DNA from: Deltaproteobacteria bacterium
GTDB lineage: Bacteria; Desulfobacterota; Binatia; UBA9968
Length of the DNA stretch: 17,940 nucleotides
Assembly (NCBI GenBank): GCA_016844625.1
Contig: JAERMN010000057.1
Coordinates: forward strand, 1 to 17,940
Direction of reading: 5' to 3'
Shown one piece after another: positions 1-6,475 of this stretch (its first letter is position 1; every line of letters starts with the position of its first letter). Made by a program: the position numbers and the translations under genes. Below the pieces are notes generated by a model. That model was not told where the DNA came from. It did not search any database and worked only from the letters and a program-made list of their open reading frames with translations.

Positions 1-51
1 TGTTGACGCTTGGCCCAAGTCGGAAAAAATAATTCCGGTCATGCGCTCCAT
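1..51 (-). CDS. Possible start of an unidentified gene, cut by the window edge
   Basis: An open frame begins at ATG 51 on the minus strand, 21 bp after the stop of the second XdhC gene, and runs off the window after 17 codons (it begins MERMTGIIFSDLG). A second in-frame ATG at 42 has a GGAG just upstream and may be the real start. The short spacing suggests it continues the molybdenum-maturation operon. Seventeen residues are too few to name a family; the GIIFSDLG stretch only loosely recalls the start of DUF120/CTP-dependent riboflavin-kinase-like domains, and I give that little weight. Confidence 0.35.
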   Translation of the reverse strand, partial: MERMTGIIFSDLGQAST

Positions 52-72
52 TGCCGTCGCGCTCGAAGTAAT

Positions 73-846
73 TTAACGGCCCGACAGCGACGCCGCCTTG
101 CCGCCACGCCGCACTTTGATCACTTCGCCGAGAATCGACAAAGCGATTTCCGCCGGTGTTTCCGTGGCGATGTCGAGGCCGATGGGCGCGTAGATGCGTT
201 CGATCGCTGCCTCGGTGACTTTCTCTTCTTCACGGAAGCGCTGGAAGCAGGCCTTGATGCGCCGCCGGCTGCCGATCATACCGATATACTTCGCGTCGCT
301 GTGCATGATCTGGCGCAAACAAGGTTCGTCGTAGGCATGACCGCGCGTGATCAAGACGATGTAGCAGGAGGGCGTGATCGTCATCTCTTTGAGCATTTGC
401 GCCATGTCGCCGACCAGCACATCGTCAGCGTCGGGAAAGCGCTCGCGGTTGGCGTAGAGCAACCGGTCGTCGATGACCGTCACGTGGAAGTCCAAAACCT
501 TGGCGATCTTGACCAGCGGCACGGCGATATGGCCGGCGCCGACCACGATCAATTTCGGCGGCGCCGGCATCACTTCGAAGAACACTGCTAATTTTGCATC
601 CGCCTCTGGAACCGCGAGGGAAACCAGCTGCGATTTTTCAGAGCGCGCATGAGTGGCGCTCTCGCGCACGATGGCGTCGACGACTTTAGCATTGCCGATG
701 GTCTCCGCGCGCACCTTGCCGTCACGGATCAAGCACTTCGCGCCGGGCTCGATCATGGCGCTGCCTTCGGCCTCGACCACGGTGGCCAGTACCGCCGCCA
801 CTTCTTGCTCGGTGATCTCGACTAATTCTTGGGCGAGCGAGCTCAT
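73..846 (-). CDS. XdhC-family protein with Rossmann domain (second of a pair)
   Basis: This 257-residue protein is of the XdhC/CoxI family, cytoplasmic factors that bind molybdenum cofactor and help load the sulfurated form into xanthine-dehydrogenase-type hydroxylases. Residues about 98-240 form the C-terminal XdhC Rossmann domain: VVGAGHIAVPL at 101-111, an acidic strand end (VIDDR) near 124-128, GMIGSRRR near 189-196 and APIGLDIATETPAEIALSI at about 220-238, the family signature. The first 95 residues look like a worn XdhC N-terminal domain: they lack the GGGC and CGG motifs that the upstream partner keeps. Its ATG overlaps the stop of the upstream gene in an ATGA, so the two are probably translationally coupled and may act together. 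It is confidently an XdhC-family protein; which hydroxylase it serves cannot be told from here. Confidence 0.9.
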   Translation of the reverse strand: MSSLAQELVEITEQEVAAVLATVVEAEGSAMIEPGAKCLIRDGKVRAETIGNAKVVDAIVRESATHARSEKSQLVSLAVPEADAKLAVFFEVMPAPPKLIVVGAGHIAVPLVKIAKVLDFHVTVIDDRLLYANRERFPDADDVLVGDMAQMLKEMTITPSCYIVLITRGHAYDEPCLRQIMHSDAKYIGMIGSRRRIKACFQRFREEEKVTEAAIERIYAPIGLDIATETPAEIALSILGEVIKVRRGGKAASLSGR

Positions 847-1238
847 TTTGCGCTAACCGCCTCCTGGTCGCGCTCTTTCCACCATGGGTCGATGAAGACG
901 TTCATTATGCCGCCGCAAACCGCCGGGCTGTCGGACGAAATATCGTCGAGCAAATCGACCCGCACGGTGCGCGGCTTCTTGGTGCGGATCGCTTCGATCG
1001 CTTCGCGCTTTACGTCGGCCTCGCCGCAGCCGCCGCCGATGGTGCCGAGGATTTCACCCCAGGCGGTCACGACCATTTTGGCGCCGACTTCGCGCGGCGT
1101 CGAGCCCTTCGTCGAGACGATGGTCGCCACCGCCACGGTCTCACCCTTGTCGAGAAACTCGCGCACCTGGTGATAGATAGTATCTTTCTTCTTGGCCTCT
1201 AAATCGGCATCCGTGTAACAAGCGCCTGGTCCAGCCAT
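843..1238 (-). CDS. XdhC/CoxF-type N-domain protein (first of a pair)
   Basis: This 131-residue protein consists almost entirely of the XdhC/CoxI N-terminal domain (Pfam XdhC_CoxI type). Visible hallmarks are VSTKGSTPREVGAKM at about 41-55, GTIGGGCGEADV at 65-76 and VCGGIMNVFIDP at 107-118; the cysteines in GGGC and CGG are family-conserved. It lacks the C-terminal Rossmann domain, which is in the next gene. The start is well supported: AGGAGGTG sits about five bases before ATG 1238. It is probably a molybdenum-cofactor chaperone for a xanthine/CO-dehydrogenase-like enzyme, matching CoxF in cox clusters. A repeat element lies directly upstream in the leader, so this pair may be transcribed or processed separately from the VWA gene. 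Confidence 0.9.
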   Translation of the reverse strand: MAGPGACYTDADLEAKKKDTIYHQVREFLDKGETVAVATIVSTKGSTPREVGAKMVVTAWGEILGTIGGGCGEADVKREAIEAIRTKKPRTVRVDLLDDISSDSPAVCGGIMNVFIDPWWKERDQEAVSAK

Positions 1239-1253
1239 GTTCGCACCTCCTGA

Positions 1254-1375
1254 TTGTCAATTGATAATGGAGAATTGAAAATGGAGAATGGGGGGAAGGG
1301 ATACGGATTCATTCTGACACTTCCCTTCTGACTCCTTCAATTTTCCATTATCCATTTTCCATTATCCATTTTTCA
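1254..1375. repeat. AT-rich imperfect inverted repeat between VWA and xdhC genes
   Basis: The left arm (about 1258-1291) is built of variants of TAATGGAGAAT, and the right arm (about 1337-1374) holds complementary TTTTCCATTATCCA units, so single strands could fold into a long imperfect hairpin around a core of about 45 bases. The right end runs into the TGA stop of the VWA gene (1373-1375), as though the element sits exactly at the gene's end. It fills most of the gap between the two genes, leaving the strong ribosome-binding site of the xdhC gene. There is no ORF inside. It looks like a non-coding dispersed repeat or MITE-like sequence; no second copy of this family is in the window. Confidence 0.65.
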
Positions 1376-2587
1376 CGCCACCATCTTCTGCAATGTCCGT
1401 CCCAATGACACTAGACTGTTGACGTTGTGGATCGACAGAAACAAATCGAGATACGGCAACGCCGCCTGCATCCCTTTGCACAGCGGCTCGTAGTTCTCGC
1501 TCGCCAGCAAAGGATTGAGCCAGATGATTTTTTTAGCGCGCCGTTTGAGATCCTGCATTTCTTTTTCGAGCAAGCTCACGTCGCCGCGGTCCCAACCGTC
1601 GCTGATGATGACGACTATGCTGCGATGCGTCACCATGCTCGGTGCGAAGTTGCGGTTGAACGTATGCAGCGAGCGGCCGATGTTGGTGCCGCCGGACCAG
1701 CCGAGAATGCTGCCGGAAATTTTTTCTAACGCGTCGACGATATTCTTGGTGCGGATCAAATGAGTGATCCGGCTAAGCGACGTGCTAAAGACAAAAGTCT
1801 CGACGCCCCAGAGCTCATTTTGCAAACCGTACATGAACTGGATCAAAAACCGGCTGTAGCAATCCATCGAGCCGCTGACGTCGCAGAGCAAAACCACTTT
1901 GGTTTTCTTGATGCGTTTCTTGCGGTGCGCCAGCTCGATCACTTCGCCGCCGTATTTCATGCTGCGCCGCAGGGTCGCGCGCGGATCGACGACGTTGCCT
2001 TTGCGGCTGACTTTCTTGCGCCGGCTGATTTGGGTGGCGATTTTGGTGGCGATCAGCAAGATCGCCCGCGCGATGGCGCGGCTTTCCTCGACGCTCATCT
2101 CGCTGAAGTCCTTGCGGTTCATAAGCTCCTGGGAGCTGTAGGTCGGCATGGCGAATTCATCGAGGTTTTCCAGCGGGACATTTTCATTGGCCATGGCCTC
2201 AGCCGTGGCTTCTTCCAGGCCGCCTTCCTCGTCGCCGCCTTCGGGCGCGTGGGACTCGGTCGGCGTGCCTTGGATGTCCATGGTCTCCATCGGCATGCGC
2301 TCGTAGCTCTGCTCGCACCAGAAACGATCGAACAGCAAATCGAAAGCGGGAAAATCTTCTTTCTGTGAAATCAGGTTCGCCCGAAGCAGCGCGCGAAAGT
2401 CGCTCCGCTCGGCAAGATCGACCAGATCCATCGAGCGCGACGCATCGAGCACTTGGCTGAGACTTACCTTGACACCGAGCTGCTTTAGGGCGCGGCCAAA
2501 CGCCATCATGTTCGGCAGGGTGCCCTTGCCGCGCGCCGAGGCCACGCCATTGACCGCGGCGGCAACCGATTCCGCAGTGATATCCAT
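1373..2587 (-). CDS. coxE: CoxE-type VWA domain protein
   Basis: This 404-residue cytoplasmic protein has a C-terminal von Willebrand A domain of the CoxE type (about residues 200-400). The metal-ion-dependent adhesion site is complete: DVSGS at 236-240, the threonine of SGGTNIG at 301 and the aspartate of ISDGWD at 330. The N-terminal half is mostly helical with an acidic, low-complexity stretch around 110-140. CoxE proteins work with a MoxR/CoxD AAA+ ATPase; in carboxydotrophs this pair is needed to mature the copper-molybdenum centre of CO dehydrogenase, and relatives serve other hydroxylases. The ATPase gene ends 6 bp upstream. ATG 2587 is preceded by an AGGT-type ribosome-binding site. 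The family is clear; the target enzyme is not visible. Confidence 0.88.
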   Translation of the reverse strand: MDITAESVAAAVNGVASARGKGTLPNMMAFGRALKQLGVKVSLSQVLDASRSMDLVDLAERSDFRALLRANLISQKEDFPAFDLLFDRFWCEQSYERMPMETMDIQGTPTESHAPEGGDEEGGLEEATAEAMANENVPLENLDEFAMPTYSSQELMNRKDFSEMSVEESRAIARAILLIATKIATQISRRKKVSRKGNVVDPRATLRRSMKYGGEVIELAHRKKRIKKTKVVLLCDVSGSMDCYSRFLIQFMYGLQNELWGVETFVFSTSLSRITHLIRTKNIVDALEKISGSILGWSGGTNIGRSLHTFNRNFAPSMVTHRSIVVIISDGWDRGDVSLLEKEMQDLKRRAKKIIWLNPLLASENYEPLCKGMQAALPYLDLFLSIHNVNSLVSLGRTLQKMVA

Positions 2588-2593
2588 TGAAAC

Positions 2594-3514
2594 CTAGCTC
2601 ACCATCTCCGGCGACGCGCGCAGCAGCGCATCGATGCTGAACTGGCGGTTTTCGACCTGCTCGCGCAGATGATGCAGATCCTCGCGATATTTAAACACAC
2701 AGCCCATGGTTTCGACCACAGAGCGGTCATCCAACTGCTTGCGGTTAAGCGCGATCAAAGCCGACGCCCAGTCGAGAGTTTCGGCGACGCCGGGCCGTTT
2801 GTAAAAATTCATCTCGCGCACTTTTTGCATGAAGGCGCAGATCTGCTGCGCCATCTTGCTTTCCACTTCGGGGAATTTCGTCGTGATGATTTCGTATTCC
2901 TTGTCGAAGCTTGGATACTCGATCCAATGATACAGACAGCGCCGCTTGAGCGCGTCGTGGATTTCCCGGGTGCGGTTGGAAGTTAAAAACACGTAGGGAC
3001 GTTGCTTCGCGGCAATCGTGCCGAGCTCGGGAATGGTGATTTGAAAGTCGGACAAAACTTCGAGCAAGAACGCTTCGAATTCCATATCGGCGCGATCAAT
3101 TTCATCGATCAGCAGCACCGGCGGGTTAGCGTCCTCGCTTTGGATCGCATCAAGCAAAGGCCTTTTGACCAGGTATTCCTGGGTGAAGATCTCGGTCTCG
3201 ACTTGTTTCTTGTCGCCATGCTCGATCTCTTCGAGCTTGATGTGGAGCATCTGCTTGGGATAATTCCATTCGTAAAGCGCCGTGTTGGCGTCGAGCCCTT
3301 CATAACATTGCAAGCGAATCAGCCTAGCACCGAGCACTTTGGACAGCACTTTGGCGATCTCGGTTTTGCCGACACCGGCCTCGCCTTCGAGCAAGAGCGG
3401 TTTGCCCATCACCAGCGACAGATAAACCACCGTCGCCAAGGCGCGGTCGCAGACATATTTTTCTTTTAGCAATATTTCTTGAACTTGCTCGATCGTAAGT
3501 TCTTTTGGATTCAC
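2594..3514 (-). CDS. coxD: MoxR/CoxD-type AAA+ ATPase
   Basis: This AAA+ ATPase of the MoxR family is expected to act as a chaperone with the VWA protein encoded just after it. Counting from the GTG at 3514 (306 residues), the Walker A motif is GEAGVGKT at 44-51, Walker B is VLLIDEID at 133-140, and a sensor-like FLTSNRTREI lies near 176-185, followed by the AAA lid domain. I prefer GTG 3514 because GGTGAGG sits at good spacing before it and the product begins directly with NPKELTIEQVQ. An upstream GTG at 3553, overlapping the previous stop in a GTGA, would add 13 residues that look non-conserved and has no good ribosome-binding site. Position and partner match CoxD, which is needed for sulfuration of the CO dehydrogenase molybdenum site. 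The symbol is by analogy. Confidence 0.88.
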   Translation of the reverse strand: MNPKELTIEQVQEILLKEKYVCDRALATVVYLSLVMGKPLLLEGEAGVGKTEIAKVLSKVLGARLIRLQCYEGLDANTALYEWNYPKQMLHIKLEEIEHGDKKQVETEIFTQEYLVKRPLLDAIQSEDANPPVLLIDEIDRADMEFEAFLLEVLSDFQITIPELGTIAAKQRPYVFLTSNRTREIHDALKRRCLYHWIEYPSFDKEYEIITTKFPEVESKMAQQICAFMQKVREMNFYKRPGVAETLDWASALIALNRKQLDDRSVVETMGCVFKYREDLHHLREQVENRQFSIDALLRASPEMVS

Positions 3515-3549
3515 GCTCGCCTCACCCGTTGAATTTTGTCGCCGGCTGG

Positions 3550-4356
3550 TCACGTGGCAGGATTTTTCAGCCTCTGGTATGAGTGGAAAATCGCCTCGAC
3601 AACCCCTCCGCCAATGGCCCTAGCCTTGTCCGAAATCGTGTCACAATACTCCGTTTCAAAGCGCGGATCAACGTCGCCGATCTTCACGCCCGCGCCGATC
3701 TGAATGCCGCTATGGAGCAGGCCGCGGACGACCCCGGCGATCGCCGACTGGACCGCAGTGCCGTCAATTTGCGCGACCATGACTCTATCGCCGATCGCGC
3801 GAACTGCAACAAAATAGCCGCTCCGCGGCGCCCGTAACACGCGGGCATCGGTGTGACCCGCCACCGCGGCCGGCACGCCGGTATCTGGTTCAGCCGCGCC
3901 TTGCCAAATCACTCGGCCTAAATGGTAGCCGCGATTACTTTCGATCACCGCATGGACGTTATCTCCAGCGCTAAATCCCGGCCCGATTCCGATCACCAAC
4001 GACGCATCGGTACGCTTCGTATCGCCGCCCTTCTTGGACATCGTCGCATCGACGATCACCGACGGGTGCGCTTGATGACGAATCTTTGCGTCCGGATCGA
4101 CGAACAGCGGGATCGCGTCACGCTGCCATTCAGTCAGCGCGTCAGCAAAAGTCGTCACCCGAACCGCTTTGACGTTTTCAATGGTATGGCAGCCGCGATA
4201 GACCGCTTCGGCGAAAGCGACGTGGCGCCGCACCGCCGTCGGTTCCGCCACCTCGGTGATCAGCACTTGCAGTTGACACTGGTGCAAGCGATGCGCGATG
4301 CCGCTCGCCATCTCGCCGCCGCCGCGGATCAAAACTCGAATATCAGTGGGATGCAA
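3550..4356 (-). CDS. yqeB: YqeB/EF2563-type molybdenum-hydroxylase maturation protein
   Basis: This 268-residue protein resembles the EF2563/YqeB family, annotated as selenium-dependent molybdenum-hydroxylase maturation factors. Recognisable stretches are the glycine-rich IRGGGEMASGIAHRL at 10-24, which looks like a nucleotide-binding strand-turn-helix; EPTAVRRHVAFAEAVY at 38-53; VDATMSKKGGDT at 102-113; and IGIGPGFSAGDN at 122-133. The exact biochemical role is not established for the family, which is related to XdhC-like Rossmann proteins. The only start that keeps the conserved N-terminus is TTG 4356, with an AGGCAGG-like site upstream. It heads the maturation cluster: the AAA+ ATPase, VWA and two XdhC genes follow. 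Whether selenium is really involved cannot be judged from this window. Confidence 0.82.
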   Translation of the reverse strand: MHPTDIRVLIRGGGEMASGIAHRLHQCQLQVLITEVAEPTAVRRHVAFAEAVYRGCHTIENVKAVRVTTFADALTEWQRDAIPLFVDPDAKIRHQAHPSVIVDATMSKKGGDTKRTDASLVIGIGPGFSAGDNVHAVIESNRGYHLGRVIWQGAAEPDTGVPAAVAGHTDARVLRAPRSGYFVAVRAIGDRVMVAQIDGTAVQSAIAGVVRGLLHSGIQIGAGVKIGDVDPRFETEYCDTISDKARAIGGGVVEAIFHSYQRLKNPAT

Positions 4357-4484
4357 AATTATCGCCTGCCTTGCTTAAGAACATCATAACAAAGCAGGTC
4401 GAGTTAAGAAAATAGCCGCGCGCGAAGAAATGCGGCAACACCCGGATGACGTTTGCAGCGCACACTCGGTGGCCGGGCAATAGG

Positions 4485-4569
4485 CGAAGCCACTTCGCGG
4501 GCGGGGTATTGACCCCGCCGCTGCTTAAATATCGCAAAGGGGGGAGGCTCTCCCCCTTTGGAAACCCCA
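4485..4569 (-). repeat. Multi-hairpin repeat, copy A
   Basis: In plus-strand order it holds a small stem CGAAG-CCA-CTTCG (4485-4497), a second stem with the core GCGGGGTATTGACCCCGC, an AT-rich spacer, and a third stem pairing AAAGGGGG with CCCCCTTT around GAGGCTCT, then GGAAACCCC. Copies at 8590-8674 and 17331-17404 share the same order and orientation. There is no T-run after the stems on either strand, so it is not a standard intrinsic terminator. Confidence 0.85.
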
Positions 4570-4584
4570 ATAAACGGGGCATTT

Positions 4585-4647
4585 CGCCTGCGGGGTATTA
4601 ACCCCGCAGGCGACCAAAGGGGATGCTCGCCCCCTTTGGATTCCCCA
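4585..4647 (-). repeat. Multi-hairpin repeat, copy B (lacks the first stem)
   Basis: This copy begins with a perfect 11-bp-stem palindrome at 4585-4612 (CGCCTGCGGGG, loop TATTAA, complementary arm) in place of the first two stems of the family, then continues with ACCAAAGGGGATGCTCG and its complementary arm, ending TTCCCCA. It lies 15 bp from copy A, in the same orientation, making a tandem pair between the secretin and the molybdenum cluster. The extended stem 2 hints at compensatory change that preserves pairing. Confidence 0.8.
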
Positions 4648-4702
4648 TTTGATGGTGCCCGCAGCTCAAATGAGTCGCCGGGCGAGCGTGGCCGCGGCTT
4701 GG

Positions 4703-6475
4703 TTAGTTGACCGCGACGTAGGCCTGTTGGAACTGTTCGTTGACGATCAAGGCTTTGCGTAGTTCAACGGCTTCTTGGTGATTTTCAAACTGACCGACGC
4801 GCACCCGATGCCAAGTTTCGTACTCGCCCTGAGTCATCATGACGTAAGCCTTGTAGCCATTCTTGCGCAATTGGTCGGCGACCGCCTCTGCTGCCTTGTT
4901 GTTCGATAGCGCCGCCACTTGCACCGCCCAAATTCGAATTTTTTTCGGTTGCGTCGGCTGCTGTTTGGCTTGGCTGGCAGGTTTGTGATTCGGCTCCATG
5001 GGAACCGGCGCGATGGACAGTGCGTAGAGTGGCCGTGCTGGTGTTTCCCTTTCGCTAGTAGGTTGGGGAATTTGATCACGGCCGAGTTGACCATAGCCAC
5101 GATTGTCCACGGCTGCGAGGTTCTGGGTTTCCAGCCGTTCCCGCAGCGCGTCAATGCTCATTTCACCCGCGACTGGGCCGTAATTCGAAAATGCACTCAC
5201 GTCCCCAGTAGACGGCGCCAACGACGCGCCACGTCCAGGAATGACGTTGCTAGGAGACGGTTGCGGTATGGTTGGCATCATGTCCGGGTTCGGCATGGGC
5301 GGCAGCGGCCGAGGCGGCATTAATCTGGCGCGTTCCTTTTCCAACACTTCAAGTTCCGTCCTGACTTTTTCCAAACCCGCTTTGAATTCCGCCGTAACCA
5401 CACGAGACTCAACGCGATTGCGAATCACCGTCGGTGTGATCAACATAATTAGCTCGGTACGATCGGCTGAATCGCTGGTGGTGCCAAAAAAGCGACCGAT
5501 TACCGGGATGTCCATCAAGTAAGGAATTCCCGAGCGCCCCCTACTCTTTCGCTCGCCAATCAGACCGCCGATCACTAAAGTCTCGCCATCGTGAACCACC
5601 GCCGTCGTTTCTGCGTCTTGGGTATTAAAAGCAGGGAACGAATCTTGGCCCACTTTAACGTCGTCGCCCCGCGCGCTGACTTCGGCCTTGATTTGCAAAT
5701 TAACCAGACCTTGAGAATTAACCTGTGGAATGATCGTCAGGATACGGCCTGTATTGCGATATTGCACTGTCGTGCTGGAGGTTATAGTGCCACCGCTGAC
5801 CGGCGACTGGACGGTCCCTGTCGGAATCGGCTCCTCGCTGCCGACCTGAATCCGCGCCGGGCGGTTGTCGCTGGCGATTACGCTGGGCGACGAGATGAGT
5901 TTTATGCGAGAATTTGTCGCCGCGGCCCTAATCATCGCCGACACAGTATTGTCACCGGCAATCGCGCTAAGCCCACCCACACCACTAAATGCCGGAGCCC
6001 CTGGAAAAAGCTTTCCTAACGTTGTCAATGCAGCGCTTGAACCAAAGGTCTTGCCAAAAATGGTTTGACGGGACTTTCGAAAAAGCTCGTAATCGACGCC
6101 AAAATCTTCGCTGTCTTTCAAGTCCACTTGCAAAATTAGCGCTTCGATCAACACCTGACGCGGAATCGCATCCAATTCTTTTAGAATATTTTTTATATTT
6201 TGATATTCTTGGTTGGTTCCATAAATAATCAGCGAGTTGGTCGCCGGGTCGGCGACGATCCGTAACTGCTCCTGTTGCTGCTGGCCAGGTTGGGGTTGCG
6301 CAGCTGGCCTCGGCACACCGGGTCCGGTTGGCGTGGTGAGCTGGGGAGTTACCGCCGGAGCTGGGACTTGGCCTGGCGCGGGCACCGCCGCGAACGCCCC
6401 CCCGCGGTTTTGCGCCTGTGCATTGGACAAGCTTGCAACGATCAAGAATAACAATCCGGCAGTAACGTTTTTCAT
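4703..6475 (-). CDS. gspD: Secretin pore half of a split GspD, with C-terminal SPOR domain
   Basis: This 590-residue exported protein would form the outer-membrane T2SS channel. It starts with its own Sec signal peptide (K2, hydrophobic 5-18, cleavage likely after AQA-22), then a Pro/Gln linker to about 68. Residues 70-115 are the second part of an N3 domain (RIVADPATNSLIIYG). The secretin domain follows to about 352, with the signature IPYLMDIPVIGRFFG at 317-331. A charged helix (360-386) and a Pro-rich linker lead to a SPOR-like domain at 512-588 (WAVQVAAL, ADQLRKNGY, WHRVRVGQF). SPOR domains bind peptidoglycan strands lacking stem peptides. No classical GspS-binding S-domain is apparent. 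It starts in an ATGA overlap with the upstream half. The SPOR fusion and the separate start are both unusual; the secretin identity is firm. Confidence 0.92.
   Translation of the reverse strand: MKNVTAGLLFLIVASLSNAQAQNRGGAFAAVPAPGQVPAPAVTPQLTTPTGPGVPRPAAQPQPGQQQQEQLRIVADPATNSLIIYGTNQEYQNIKNILKELDAIPRQVLIEALILQVDLKDSEDFGVDYELFRKSRQTIFGKTFGSSAALTTLGKLFPGAPAFSGVGGLSAIAGDNTVSAMIRAAATNSRIKLISSPSVIASDNRPARIQVGSEEPIPTGTVQSPVSGGTITSSTTVQYRNTGRILTIIPQVNSQGLVNLQIKAEVSARGDDVKVGQDSFPAFNTQDAETTAVVHDGETLVIGGLIGERKSRGRSGIPYLMDIPVIGRFFGTTSDSADRTELIMLITPTVIRNRVESRVVTAEFKAGLEKVRTELEVLEKERARLMPPRPLPPMPNPDMMPTIPQPSPSNVIPGRGASLAPSTGDVSAFSNYGPVAGEMSIDALRERLETQNLAAVDNRGYGQLGRDQIPQPTSERETPARPLYALSIAPVPMEPNHKPASQAKQQPTQPKKIRIWAVQVAALSNNKAAEAVADQLRKNGYKAYVMMTQGEYETWHRVRVGQFENHQEAVELRKALIVNEQFQQAYVAVN

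Larger units (their letters stand above)
4357..4702. other. 346-bp intergenic stretch, two repeat copies, no gene
   Basis: This lies between the end of the T2SS block (secretin stop at 4703) and the TTG start of the yqeB-like gene. Two copies of the multi-hairpin repeat occupy 4485-4569 and 4585-4647. A minus-strand open frame of 79 codons (4343-4582) crosses it, but it translates the repeat (its GGVNTPPAKWLR peptide recurs before gspE) and I do not count it as a gene. I see no clear promoter consensus and no hairpin followed by a T-run. Confidence 0.7.

Noticed and set aside
4343..4582. A 79-codon minus-strand open frame before the yqeB-like gene
   Set aside because: Much of it translates repeat copy A; its characteristic peptide recurs in the repeat before gspE, and no ribosome-binding site or known family is visible.
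4485..4647. The adjacent repeat copies as a short CRISPR array
   Set aside because: The units are internally palindromic, differ in structure and spacing, lack uniform unique spacers, and copies are scattered with no cas genes.
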